NCBI RefSeq assembly: GCF_009765825.1
Contig: NZ_LMUR01000018.1
Coordinates: forward strand, 1,361,678 to 1,425,677
Direction of reading: 5' to 3'
Length of the DNA stretch: 64,000 nucleotides
Source of the DNA: Granulicella sp. L60
GTDB taxonomy: Bacteria; Acidobacteriota; Terriglobia; Terriglobales; Acidobacteriaceae
This document shows, piece by piece, positions 52,258 through 61,512 of the stretch (positions are counted from its first letter, which is position 1; each line of letters starts with the position of its first letter). The notes beneath the pieces were generated by a model that ran no database searches, had not been told where the DNA came from, and saw only the letters and a list, made by a program, of their open reading frames with translations. Both the position numbers and the translations under genes were made by a program.

Positions 52258-53700
52258 ATGCATCCCTCGATCACCCGACGTCACATGCTAAAGCTCGCAG
52301 CAGGAACAGCGGCTGCGGCCACACTGCAATCCCTGTCTGCATTCGCGCAGGCCTCGCCCGGCTCTCTCTCCTCTCGCCGCCCCTCAGTGCAGGACCGCAA
52401 GTTCCACAGCCCAGCCGTCGAAACCTATCTCTCGAACATGCGACCCAGAATAGGCGATCCAGAGCTGGCTTGGCTATTCGAGAACTGTTATCCAAACACG
52501 CTGGATACCACGGTCGAGATGGGCACCTTCGAGGGCAAACCAGACACCGCAGTCATCACTGGAGATATTCCTGCGATGTGGCTGCGCGACTCCTCCGCCC
52601 AGGTATGGCCCTACTTAGAACTTGCGTCGAAGGACCCTGCACTGCGCCGCATGTTCGAAGGCATCATCCGTCGCCAGGCCCGATGCATCCTCATCGATCC
52701 CTATGCCAACGCCTTTATGGCGGACCTCGATGCGCCGGCGCTCGAGTGGAGCAGAACCGACGCGACCGAGATCAAGCGCGGCGTAGGCGAACGCAAGTGG
52801 GAGCTTGACTCACTATGCTACCCAATCCGCCTGGCCTACGGATATTGGCGAGCAACCGGAGATACCGCTCCCTTCGATCAAACCTGGCGTGCCGCGATGA
52901 AGCTTGCAGTGGAGACCATGCGTGTCCAGCAACGCAAAGACGGACCCGGCCCATACCACTTTCAACGAACCTCCAAGACCCCAACCGAGACGCTTCCCGG
53001 AGACGGCTACGGCAATCCTGTGCGTCCGGTAGGCCTCATCGCCTCAGGCTTTCGACCATCGGATGACGCCTGTATCTTTCCCTTCCTCGTACCTTCCAAT
53101 CTCTTCGCGGTCACGGCCCTCGGTCACCTCTCCAAGATGGCCCACGAGATCCTGCACGACGACGCCCTGGCCAATGACGCATCCGCCCTTGCGGCAGAAG
53201 TCTCCAGCGCCCTGCACCAGTACGCCATCGCACCCACCCCCGAAGGAACAATCTGGGCCTACGAGGTCGATGGATTCGGCAGCCAGTTGCTGATGGACGA
53301 CGCCAACGTCCCAAGCCTGCTCGGCCTGCCCTATCTGGAGAGCTCGCCCGATGCCACGTTGTACGCGCGGACTCGCAGCTTTGTCTGGAGCGACCGCAAT
53401 CCCTGGTTCTTCAAGGGAAGCGCAGCCGAAGGAATCGGCGGACCACACGAAGGCAAAGACATGATCTGGCCCATGGCGATCACCGTCTATGCCCTCACCA
53501 GCCGCTCTCAAGTCGAAATCGCCCGTTCGCTCTCTATGCTGAAACGCACCAGCGCGGGCTCCGGCTTCATGCACGAAAGCTTCAACCGAAACGACGCAAC
53601 CAAGTTCACCAGAAGCTGGTTCGCCTGGGCAAACTCTTTATTCGGTGAACTCATCGCAACCGTGGCAGAAAAGCATCCAACCTTGCTCAGCCACACCTAG
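52258..53700 (+). CDS. GH125 exo-alpha-1,6-mannosidase, Tat-exported
   Basis: About 480 residues from the ATG at 52258, which gives a Tat signal ([25 protein letters not shown]). GH125 features: [69 protein letters not shown] and [20 protein letters not shown], as in the family once called DUF1237. GH125 enzymes remove alpha-1,6-mannose with inversion and act after GH92 in N-glycan breakdown. A REP hairpin lies downstream. Confidence 0.92.
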   Translation: MHPSITRRHMLKLAAGTAAAATLQSLSAFAQASPGSLSSRRPSVQDRKFHSPAVETYLSNMRPRIGDPELAWLFENCYPNTLDTTVEMGTFEGKPDTAVITGDIPAMWLRDSSAQVWPYLELASKDPALRRMFEGIIRRQARCILIDPYANAFMADLDAPALEWSRTDATEIKRGVGERKWELDSLCYPIRLAYGYWRATGDTAPFDQTWRAAMKLAVETMRVQQRKDGPGPYHFQRTSKTPTETLPGDGYGNPVRPVGLIASGFRPSDDACIFPFLVPSNLFAVTALGHLSKMAHEILHDDALANDASALAAEVSSALHQYAIAPTPEGTIWAYEVDGFGSQLLMDDANVPSLLGLPYLESSPDATLYARTRSFVWSDRNPWFFKGSAAEGIGGPHEGKDMIWPMAITVYALTSRSQVEIARSLSMLKRTSAGSGFMHESFNRNDATKFTRSWFAWANSLFGELIATVAEKHPTLLSHT

Positions 53701-53760
53701 CGAGCGCCACGTATGCGACACCCGAGACGGCCAGCCCACACGTAAATAAATTCACACACG

Positions 53761-53818
53761 TGTGTCCCATTCATGCAGCCTCATCGCGCGCGTGCGCCTT
53801 GGCAGCTACGCGCGAACC
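53761..53818. repeat. REP hairpin (copy 3), degenerate
   Basis: Begins TGTCCCATTCATGCAGCCTC with the same head as the other copies, but the right arm (GCGCGCGTGCGCC) has diverged. It lies downstream of the GH125 stop and ends in a CGCGCGAACC tail like the copy at 24.1 kb. Confidence 0.55.
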
Positions 53819-53920
53819 TTCGCATAATTCCAGCGTTATAACTCCTTCCATCTCGGTTAGGATGGTTCACACGTGCAGCACCGGGCCTCTGCAAAAATTC
53901 ATCCCAACCCCGAGGGCACC

Positions 53921-54340
53921 ATGAAACGCATCCGCCTCGCCCACGCACTCCTGCCCGCACTTCTTCTTTCCGCTACTCTCGCCCTCGCCTCCGACTGGCA
54001 TCATGGCAAGCTCATGGACACCGAGAAGCAGGAAGTCCCCACCGGCAGCACCACCACCTACAACACCGACGCCAAAGCCAGAAACGGCAACTACTCCCAG
54101 AACACCACCGCCCACTCCACCGACGACACCGACACCTACCAGGTCTTCACCATCCAGACCCACACCAAGACCTACATCGTCCGCGAAAAACTCAACTTCC
54201 CCTGGTCTAAACCCGCAAACATTACGCTCGGCGAAGACGTAAAGTTTATGGTTCAAGGCAACAAGATGACCATCCTCGACGACGACCAGAAGCAACACAA
54301 AGCCTCCATCGTCAAGGCCAGCGTCACTCAAGCTCCATAG
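53921..54340 (+). CDS. Secreted protein of unknown function (139 residues)
   Basis: From the ATG at 53921 (GAGGG upstream): signal peptide (RLAHALLPALLLSATLALA), then a polar Thr/Asn/Asp-rich segment (GSTTTYNTDAKARNGNYSQNTTAHSTDDTD) and a small beta-rich part (YQVFTIQTHTKTYIVREKLNF ... LGEDVKFMVQGNKMTILDDD). No family recognised. It is flanked by REP hairpins on both sides and followed by another small secreted protein. Confidence 0.6.
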   Translation: MKRIRLAHALLPALLLSATLALASDWHHGKLMDTEKQEVPTGSTTTYNTDAKARNGNYSQNTTAHSTDDTDTYQVFTIQTHTKTYIVREKLNFPWSKPANITLGEDVKFMVQGNKMTILDDDQKQHKASIVKASVTQAP

Positions 54341-54363
54341 GCCAGAGCTCAGGCTCAAATTCA

Positions 54364-54418
54364 GATGCCATTCATTCACCCTCACCGCATGAATGGGCAT
54401 CCGAGCGAAGCCCAAACC
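54364..54418. repeat. REP hairpin (copy 4)
   Basis: TGCCATTCAT pairs with ATGAATGGGCA around a short loop containing CACCCTCACCGC, followed by CCGAGCGAAGCCCAAACC. The stem differs from copies 1 and 2 but keeps pairing, which is evidence that structure is selected. Confidence 0.65.
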
Positions 54419-54482
54419 TACCCACAAGCACCACGCTCCCAACCCCTCCTCCGACGCATCTAATCGAAAGGAGGGTCAACCC

Positions 54483-54899
54483 GTGCGCCACACCCCACAT
54501 CTCGCGCTCCTCACCTTAGCCTTCGCCATCTGTGGCCAGAGCATCTCCGCGCAGAACATCCAGACCCCACCCGCCCAGACTCAGACCCTGCCACAGCCCC
54601 AACCCCGCAGTCCCGGTGGTGACGTCGGCAGCGGAGCCGGCGACATCGGCAAAGACACCGCCAAAGGAGCCGGAGCTGCAGGCAAGGGCGTCGGCAAAGG
54701 CGCCGGCGATCTCGTCACCCTCCACCCTGTAGACGCCGCCGGGAACGTCGGCAAAGGCGCAGGCGTCGCCGGAAAAGACGTTGGCGTCGGAGCTGCCAAA
54801 GGCACCGGAAAAATCGCCAAGGGCACAGGTCGAGGCATCGGCAAAATATTCCACCACGGCAATCACGATGAGACGCCGCCACCCTCACCCAACCCATAG
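54483..54899 (+). CDS. Secreted low-complexity Gly/Ala/Lys repeat protein
   Basis: 138 residues from a GTG at 54483 with AGGAGG upstream. A signal peptide (LALLTLAFAICGQSISAQ) and a Pro/Gln linker precede irregular repeats of the type GKGAGxxGKxVGKGAG (about residues 45-120). The tail is FHHGNHDETPPPSPNP. The repeats recall glycine-zipper-like or cell-wall/RNA-binding low-complexity proteins. Function unknown. Confidence 0.6.
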   Translation: MRHTPHLALLTLAFAICGQSISAQNIQTPPAQTQTLPQPQPRSPGGDVGSGAGDIGKDTAKGAGAAGKGVGKGAGDLVTLHPVDAAGNVGKGAGVAGKDVGVGAAKGTGKIAKGTGRGIGKIFHHGNHDETPPPSPNP

Positions 54900-54975
54900 A
54901 ACTAACGCCGGAGAAGAACTCCTCGGCAAGAGCGCCGATACTCTCATCGAGTGCGTAACTGCACGCAGCAATCCT

Positions 54976-56298
54976 CTACTTCTTCATCCGCCACGCGAGA
55001 ATGTTGTTCTTCACCGCGCTCCCACTCATATTGTCGGTTCCAAGAACCACTTCGAAGTGCGGAACGCTCCCATCGGTGCGCTGTATCTGCTTCAAGAAGG
55101 GCAATAGCTGGGAGTCGTCCGATACAAAATCCAGGGCGCACTCGGTGCCTGCAATCGTCGTGCCCTCAAGGATAAGAACGTCTCCGTTTCCGCTCAAATT
55201 AGGCAGATAAGCAACAACTCCGTAGACGTGGTGCTGCTTGTCGGCTCGCATGGACTCCCACTGTCGCGGCTCACTTCCCTCGGGCATGCGGTTAATCACT
55301 GTCGTCGTCTCGTGCACACGATCATAAGAGAAGACAAAGTTCATATCATGCTCGAACAGCTGGACCCACGGATTCGCCTCCGGCGCTCCGCTAAGAATGA
55401 TGTTGCCCTGTTTCAAATCATTAGGCCTTAGGTCGCGCGTATAGCGCACGTCGAGCTTGCTTCCCTTCAACTGCGAAAGTCGTGAGAAGTACTGCATCAT
55501 CTCGACGTCGATCATCGACGTATACCGTCCGCGAGCCACCTGCAGAGCTTCTTTTTCAAGAGGTGTTGCTGTCGCTGGAATCGTGGTCCTGTAGTCACCG
55601 CTCAGATACTCCGACAGGCCAACATCTCGCTTCATCAATCCCTGCCAGACCACCAGATTGCTGTCGGCCAGAACGATCGTGGTTCGCTGTCCTGCTGCGA
55701 ACATCTGGCTCCAGAAAGGATGACCAGCCGTGCGGCTCGACTTGATCCTGTTGAGAACACCCGTATCCTTCAGCAATAGTGCCAAAACCGCAATCGCAAG
55801 GATGGCCACCAGGCTCCATGCCACCACAACGTTTCCTGAACGTTTTCTTTCAACCTGGCGCGGCTCTTCGGGCGAGACAACCGGATCTGCAATCGGCGCT
55901 GGTGTCGAAGCAGCAACCACGGTCTCTTTTGTAAGTCGCGGTTCGAAGAAAGGGACGTACCCTCCCCTGGGAATCACGATCCTGATCGGCTCCTCGACTC
56001 CCTCGCCATCAAAATAGAGATCGAGTCTCTGCCGCAGACGACTCACCTGTGCCCGCACGATCCCATCGTTCGCGGAATCATAGTCTCGCGACTTGCCGAA
56101 CACAGCCTCGCCAATATTCTGTTCACTCAGTTCATCCGCTCTGCCATCCAGGGCAACATCGCAGATATAAAGAAGCAGGCTCGAAAGCCGTTCGGTCTTC
56201 GAAAAGGGAGAGGACGCGACAACACGACCGACCAGCTCGCGACGAGAATCGGTCGCCAAGGCCCCTGAGTGAGTCGCCTCTTTATCGACGAAGATCAT
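54976..56298 (-). CDS. Membrane-anchored winged-helix (OmpR/CadC-like) transcriptional regulator
   Basis: 440 residues. A cytoplasmic winged-helix-like DNA-binding domain (SKTERLSSLLLYICDVALDGRADELSEQNIGEAVFGKSRDYDSANDGIVRAQVSRLRQRLDLYF) at about 30-110 is joined through a Pro-rich linker to one membrane helix (VVVAWSLVAILAIAVLALLL) and a ~260-residue periplasmic domain. It is divergent from the second Oar-type receptor, with 339 bp between that hold a 10-bp inverted repeat and two 14-bp direct repeats. Presumed receptor regulator sensing a periplasmic signal. Confidence 0.75.
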   Translation of the reverse strand: MIFVDKEATHSGALATDSRRELVGRVVASSPFSKTERLSSLLLYICDVALDGRADELSEQNIGEAVFGKSRDYDSANDGIVRAQVSRLRQRLDLYFDGEGVEEPIRIVIPRGGYVPFFEPRLTKETVVAASTPAPIADPVVSPEEPRQVERKRSGNVVVAWSLVAILAIAVLALLLKDTGVLNRIKSSRTAGHPFWSQMFAAGQRTTIVLADSNLVVWQGLMKRDVGLSEYLSGDYRTTIPATATPLEKEALQVARGRYTSMIDVEMMQYFSRLSQLKGSKLDVRYTRDLRPNDLKQGNIILSGAPEANPWVQLFEHDMNFVFSYDRVHETTTVINRMPEGSEPRQWESMRADKQHHVYGVVAYLPNLSGNGDVLILEGTTIAGTECALDFVSDDSQLLPFLKQIQRTDGSVPHFEVVLGTDNMSGSAVKNNILAWRMKK

Positions 56299-56637
56299 GC
56301 TTCAACCATGCAGGCTTCTAGTTAAGCAGGATCATGTAAACCTCGCGTAAACATGGTTGAAACAGCCTATTCACTGTATCGGATACATCCGAACCCAACG
56401 CAACGTTCGCATATTCAAGCTGTTACGTCCTGTATCGCATGCGTTGCAGTGATTTGTCGCGCTGTTGCAGTGATTTGCTTTGGTGGCTGCGAAGTCGCGG
56501 TGCTATTCCTATGCGAGCTGACGGAAGACACAGCAAGCAGAGTTCATTCCTCGTCAGACGCGGAGCCGACAGCTACCAGATAGACCGATTCGATCCATCT
56601 GAGATTTCTCATCAACCATGTTTTAGGAGACGCCGAC
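56299..56637. promoter_or_regulatory. Divergent control region of the winged-helix regulator and second receptor
   Basis: Contains perfect 10-bp inverted arms TTCAACCATG (56301-56310) and CATGGTTGAA (56352-56361) next to the regulator start, and the direct repeat GTTGCAGTGATTTG at 56443-56456 and 56464-56477, 21 bp apart (two helical turns). No gene is supported within it. Confidence 0.6.
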
Positions 56638-59505
56638 GTGATCCGCAATCTTTGCATCCAGCTTCTCATCTTGTTCGCAGCCCTCCCCGTTGCTTCGTTT
56701 GCACAGGCCAATGCCGTAGACGCTGCAGTCAATGGCTACGTCATGGATCCCTCGAAGAGCGCAATCTCGGGTGCCCACAATACACTCACCAACGTCAGCA
56801 CCGGCATCTCGCAAGAGGTGACGACCGACGAGAAGGGCTACTATCGCTTTCCGCTCGTGCCGGTAGGAGTCTATCGCTTGGTCACGGTCGCCGATGGATT
56901 CCAGACAAACACGCTGCAAGGCATCGTCCTCAGCGTCGGCCAGGAAGCCCGGGTGGACGTTCCTCTGGTAGTCGGGAGCGCCTCGCAGACAGTCGAGGTC
57001 GAAGCCAGCTCCGACATACTCGACACCGGCACTTCAACCGTAGGAGCAGTACTCGACCGCAAGGAGATCGAGAACCTGCCGATCCTCTCGCGTCAGGCAT
57101 ACAACTTCCTCCTGCTCTCTCCCGGCGTCATCGGCATGCCGACCAGCACCTTCTCCACAACTCAGTTCACCTTTGGCGGAACAGAGCGCTCGCAGTGGAA
57201 CCTCGACGGCCTCGACGACACCCAGCACGGCGGCAACAGGCAGATTCGCCTCATCATCGTCACCCCGGAGGCGATCGCCCAAACGCAGACTCTAGCCAAC
57301 GGATACTCGGCCGAGTTCGGCAGAGCCGCCGGAGGTCAGGTCAACGTGATCCTGAAGTCCGGCACCAATCAGTTTCATGGCTCGGCATTAGGGCAGTGGC
57401 GTCCAACCGATCTCCAGGCGATCCCCACCCTCGCCGTCGCACAGCCCAACCGAAGCTGGAGCGATGAGGCCTTCACCCTCGGCGGACCCATCGTCAAAGA
57501 CAGACTCTTCTTCTTCGGACAGTTCGAGAACAATCCCTACACCCTCCCCAACGCCATCACCATCACTCCTGCCAACGCCGCTGCGCTTGGACTACCAACC
57601 AACGAAATCGGCACCGCCCCCTTTGGCGAGACCTATCGCACTCTGGTCGGCAAGGTGGACTACACCCTGAACTCCAAAAACAGCGGTTACGTCCGCTATG
57701 CGCGCTTCACCAACCATCAGCCCAATAACGACAGTGGCCTCAGCATCGTAGACCGCGGCTCCCGCTACACCGACCACCAAAACGGCGGCGGCGTCCAGCT
57801 AGCCACCGTCATCTCCAGCAAGCTCCTCAACGAGCTGCGCTTCGGCACCATTCAGCGCGATACCGGAGACTTCCCGGTCGTCAACAGCTCGCCCGCGGGA
57901 AGCGTTCTGATCAATATCAGCAGCGTCGCCGACATCGGCTTCAGCCCGCTCACTACCACCACGACAACCGAACGCAGCACCAGCGTGCTCGACAACCTCA
58001 CCTGGACGCACGGACGCCAGACCATGAAGTTCGGCGCAGAGTACGATCACGAGCTCTTTGCAAATCTCTCCGCGACCGCACCTACCTTTACCTTCAGCGG
58101 ACTCCCCGTCGCGGCGAACGGACGCCCTGCCGTCAGCGCTCTCAACCAGTACCTCGATACCGTCGCTGGCGACGTGGACTCAGGAACCGGACTGCCTTAC
58201 ACGTACACAAACCTCACTGCCTACAGCGGCAATCCCGAGATCCGCATCGCCTTCAACTTCATGAACGCCTTCGCGCAGGATGAGATTCGCATCACCCCCG
58301 ATCTGAACATCAACGTCGGCGCTCGCTACGAGGTCATCCTCTTCCCAACCTTCGACGCGCTCGCCCCCTATCCACTCTCGCGCAGCGTACCCAACGACTA
58401 CAGCGACATCGCGCCTCGTCTCGGCCTCACCTGGTCTCCCTTCGGCAGCCATAAGACGACAGTTCACGCAGCCTACGGTATGTACTACGACGTACCCGGC
58501 CTGGGAACCTTCTACAACGCCGCGCAGGTCAACGGACATCGCTTGCTCAACTATCTCGTCACCGGCACCACACCTGGATCGCCGACCTTCCCCAACGTAC
58601 CGCAGTTCAGCGGCGGCGCCTTCCAGGTTCCTCCCAGCATCACCGCCTTCGACCAGAACTTCCACAACACCTATCAGCAGCAGGCCAACGTGCAGATCGA
58701 GCGAGAGCTTGGCGCAAACTTCCTCCTCACCATCGGCTACCAGTTCGCTGGTCTGCGCCACGGTCTCTACTACGCGGACACCAACCTTACCGAGACCGGC
58801 CAGACACTGGCAGACGGACGTCCCATCTTCGCCGGCACCGCCAATCGTCCGAACCCGAACTTCGGCGCCATCAACCTCATCCACTCCGGATCGACCTCCA
58901 GCTTCAACGGTGGATTCCTCACCCTGCAGAAGAGGATCTCGAACGGTCTCGAGTTCACCGTCAACTACATGTACTCCCACGCTCTCGACGACAACATCGG
59001 AGAAGGCGGAAGCATCAGCGATCCCACCAACCTCCGTCGCGACTACGGCAACGCCGACAGCGACATCCGCCACAACCTCGTCCTCCAGGGACTGTATCAG
59101 CCGAAGTTGAGCGCATCGTCTCTGCACTGGCTCAACGGCTTCGAACTCTCAACGATCACCTATCTGAACTCCGGCTTCCCCATCAACGTCACCGCCGGCA
59201 CCGATCTCAACAACGATGGAGTCCTCAACGATCGGCCTCTCTTCGAAGCCCGCAACAGCGTCTACGGCCGGGGATTCTCTCAGGTCAGCGCCCAGGTCAA
59301 ACGCTACTTCGACATCGGAGATCGCGTTCATCTAGCCGCATTCATCGGAGCTGAAAACCTGCTGAACACCAACAACCTGAACTGCAACACCACCACAGGC
59401 TGCACCGGCGCCGTCATCAGCACCGCAAACTCCAGCGACCTCTTTCGAGAGACAGCCGCCGGAACCTCACGCAACGTACAGATAGGTGCAAGCGTGAAGT
59501 TCTAG
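56638..59505 (+). CDS. Oar-type TonB-dependent receptor (second copy)
   Basis: 955 residues from a GTG at 56638 with TAGGAGAC upstream. Signal peptide (LCIQLLILFAALPVASFA), carboxypeptidase-regulatory-like domain (VDAAVNGYVMDPSKSAISGAHNTLTNVS ... FPLVPVGVYRLVTVADGF), plug (SQWNLDGLDDTQHGGNRQIRLIIVTPEAIAQ ... GGQVNVILKSGTNQFHGSALG) and a barrel ending NVQIGASVKF. Substrate unknown. It is about 170 residues shorter than the receptor at 43.1 kb. A hairpin terminator follows. Confidence 0.9.
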   Translation: MIRNLCIQLLILFAALPVASFAQANAVDAAVNGYVMDPSKSAISGAHNTLTNVSTGISQEVTTDEKGYYRFPLVPVGVYRLVTVADGFQTNTLQGIVLSVGQEARVDVPLVVGSASQTVEVEASSDILDTGTSTVGAVLDRKEIENLPILSRQAYNFLLLSPGVIGMPTSTFSTTQFTFGGTERSQWNLDGLDDTQHGGNRQIRLIIVTPEAIAQTQTLANGYSAEFGRAAGGQVNVILKSGTNQFHGSALGQWRPTDLQAIPTLAVAQPNRSWSDEAFTLGGPIVKDRLFFFGQFENNPYTLPNAITITPANAAALGLPTNEIGTAPFGETYRTLVGKVDYTLNSKNSGYVRYARFTNHQPNNDSGLSIVDRGSRYTDHQNGGGVQLATVISSKLLNELRFGTIQRDTGDFPVVNSSPAGSVLINISSVADIGFSPLTTTTTTERSTSVLDNLTWTHGRQTMKFGAEYDHELFANLSATAPTFTFSGLPVAANGRPAVSALNQYLDTVAGDVDSGTGLPYTYTNLTAYSGNPEIRIAFNFMNAFAQDEIRITPDLNINVGARYEVILFPTFDALAPYPLSRSVPNDYSDIAPRLGLTWSPFGSHKTTVHAAYGMYYDVPGLGTFYNAAQVNGHRLLNYLVTGTTPGSPTFPNVPQFSGGAFQVPPSITAFDQNFHNTYQQQANVQIERELGANFLLTIGYQFAGLRHGLYYADTNLTETGQTLADGRPIFAGTANRPNPNFGAINLIHSGSTSSFNGGFLTLQKRISNGLEFTVNYMYSHALDDNIGEGGSISDPTNLRRDYGNADSDIRHNLVLQGLYQPKLSASSLHWLNGFELSTITYLNSGFPINVTAGTDLNNDGVLNDRPLFEARNSVYGRGFSQVSAQVKRYFDIGDRVHLAAFIGAENLLNTNNLNCNTTTGCTGAVISTANSSDLFRETAAGTSRNVQIGASVKF

Positions 59506-59511
59506 CGCATC

Positions 59512-59545
59512 GCGGAGGCCGGTGCATCATCGCGTCGGCCTCCGC
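59512..59545 (+). terminator. Terminator after the second Oar-type receptor
   Basis: GCGGAGGCCG (59512-59521) and CGGCCTCCGC (59536-59545) pair perfectly around a 14-base loop, 6 bases after the receptor stop. Confidence 0.65.
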
Positions 59546-59598
59546 ACTTCAGATCATCGCATCCGTTCTGACCCACTCGAAGGAGGCACCAGCACCCC

Positions 59599-60852
59599 AT
59601 GTACCTGCGTCGCTTATTGGCTTTTTTTCTCGCTGTCACGGCCCTCGCTCCTCACAGTTTTGCGGAAGTCTCTCCAGTAAAGAAGCCACTTCCGCTGCAC
59701 GCCGCCATCCAGGACAAGAACTTCTATCTTCTATCGCTCTTCCAGACGAACTCCGTGGTTCGCAAAGCACTAGCCTCCGACAAAATCCTCAGCCAGATCA
59801 ACACGACACGGCAGCAACATCTCAAGTCGGCAACGCAGACATGCCAGCAGTCTCTGGACTGCGTGCTTCAACCTCTCATCTGGACCGATGAAGAGATCAA
59901 GACCGTCTCCTCCGCACTCACTCGGATCTATCAAACCAACGCACACATCAGAAAAATTATTGATAGCGAGTTACAGTCCAGCGGCACCTATGTGCTCTAC
60001 CAACAGCAGGGCGATCAAGACCTGCTCGCGAACGCCTGGACGCTCTGCGCTCACGGAATCAACGAAGTGCTCGAAGTCTACGGAGAGGGAACTCGCCCGC
60101 GCTACCCGAAGATCGACTCCATCTCTTTCGATGTGCATTCATCCGACTTCCAGCAGCGCATCGCCACACTCGTAGCGCAGACCTCAGAGGCAAAGCCACA
60201 ACTCTTCTTCGAGCCCTCTCTCAAAACTGCCCTTCAACTGCTCGCTCTGAACCATCGCGACGAAGCCGCTCGCTTTGAAGCGATGGAGGAGACCGTCAAC
60301 AAAACCGCTCTCACTTCCATCCCATCGACTCATTGGGACAACTTTCCGTTCTCCGTCATCGTCGTCCCTGGCGAAGGACCGGAAGATCCAAACGTCGCCC
60401 TCGCCGAGATCGGCCGCAAGCGAACTGCATTAGCGGCGCAGGCGTATCACGACGGCAAGGCTCCCTTCATCCTCGTCTCCGGTGGATACGTACATCCGTC
60501 TCAGACCCATTTCGCAGAAGCTATCGAGATGAAGAAGGCGCTCTTGAACGACTACCACGTGCCGGAAGAGGCGATCCTCGTAGATCCTCACGCACGCCAC
60601 ACCACGACGAACATGCGCAACGCCGCGCGCGAGATCTACCGATACAACATGCCGATGAGCAAGCCGGCGCTCGTCGTCAGCGATCCCGCGCAAACCACAT
60701 ACATCCAGAGCCAGATATTAGCGGAGCGTTGCCGAAAAGAACTAGGCTATCTTCCATACCAGATCGTCACCCGCCCCTCAGACACCAGCCTCGTCTTCTT
60801 ACCGGCAATCGACTCCCTGCAGCAAAACCCATTGGACCCACTCGACCCATAG
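59599..60852 (+). CDS. Exported YdcF/DUF218-domain protein
   Basis: 417 residues with a signal peptide (LRRLLAFFLAVTALAPHSFA). An N-terminal helical part (~200 residues) is followed by the DUF218 domain with VIVVPGEGPEDPNVAL, FILVSGGYVHPSQTHFAEAIEMKKAL and VPEEAILVDPHARHTTTNMRNA. In this family the SGG and E..A..T.EN-type motifs (here HTTTNMRNA) bind a nucleotide or precursor; the biochemical role is not settled. It is downstream of the receptor but after its terminator. Confidence 0.75.
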   Translation: MYLRRLLAFFLAVTALAPHSFAEVSPVKKPLPLHAAIQDKNFYLLSLFQTNSVVRKALASDKILSQINTTRQQHLKSATQTCQQSLDCVLQPLIWTDEEIKTVSSALTRIYQTNAHIRKIIDSELQSSGTYVLYQQQGDQDLLANAWTLCAHGINEVLEVYGEGTRPRYPKIDSISFDVHSSDFQQRIATLVAQTSEAKPQLFFEPSLKTALQLLALNHRDEAARFEAMEETVNKTALTSIPSTHWDNFPFSVIVVPGEGPEDPNVALAEIGRKRTALAAQAYHDGKAPFILVSGGYVHPSQTHFAEAIEMKKALLNDYHVPEEAILVDPHARHTTTNMRNAAREIYRYNMPMSKPALVVSDPAQTTYIQSQILAERCRKELGYLPYQIVTRPSDTSLVFLPAIDSLQQNPLDPLDP

Positions 60853-60942
60853 AGTTACAAAGGATTACTACAACCAGAGACCGTAAGATAAGCAAGCTGA
60901 AGTAGACTTCTTGTGAAATGTGCTTCACACAAGGAGAGACCC

Positions 60943-61347
60943 TTGCTTGACGACATCAAAGTTCACGTAAAGTTCAAGCTCTCAGGATTGTGGTGCTCCG
61001 TTATGTTCTGTTACATCTACGGAGATTATTTCGAACTTTATCAGCCTGGAAAATTGCAGGGAATGCTATCCGACAGGACTGCATTAGGCGCGGCAACCCA
61101 GACTACGCTGCTTGGCATGGCCGCAGTCATGGCGATACCAAGTCTCATGGTCTTTCTTTCACTGCTTCTGCCTGCGACATCAAGTCGGTGGCTGAATATC
61201 GTCTTTGGAGCCCTGTACTCGGTGATCATGGTTTTGGCCATACAGGGAAGCTGGCACTTCTATGTGTTCTTCGGCTTGATAGAGATTGCTCTAACGCTCG
61301 CGATTGTTTGGCATGCCTGGACCTGGCCGAAACGATCAGCTCCGTAG
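60943..61347 (+). CDS. Small four-helix membrane protein (DUF6326-like)
   Basis: 134 residues from a TTG at 60943 with AAGGAG at 6 bases; the earlier GTG at 60913 has no such site. After DDIKVHVKFKLSGLWCSVMFCYIYGDYFELYQPG come three more helices (LLGMAAVMAIPSLMVFLSLLLP; LNIVFGALYSVIMVLAI; FYVFFGLIEIALTLAIVWHAW). The pattern matches small proteins annotated DUF6326. Function unknown. Confidence 0.65.
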   Translation: MLDDIKVHVKFKLSGLWCSVMFCYIYGDYFELYQPGKLQGMLSDRTALGAATQTTLLGMAAVMAIPSLMVFLSLLLPATSSRWLNIVFGALYSVIMVLAIQGSWHFYVFFGLIEIALTLAIVWHAWTWPKRSAP

Positions 61348-61512
61348 CGTTTGCGTCCCACATCAACATCTCCGAAGCCGCTTACTAAAACAGGGAAGAG
61401 GCAACATCGTCGCCTCACAACAACATTCACTACACGCACTACACCTCAGCCAACCCAACCATCCCCGCGGCCGTCACAGAGAACACGCAGACTCCAGCGC
61501 CACTCTCACCCA

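Noticed and set aside
24134..54418. CRISPR array from the repeated hairpins
   Set aside because: Copies are dispersed over 30 kb, with no regular spacers and no cas genes.
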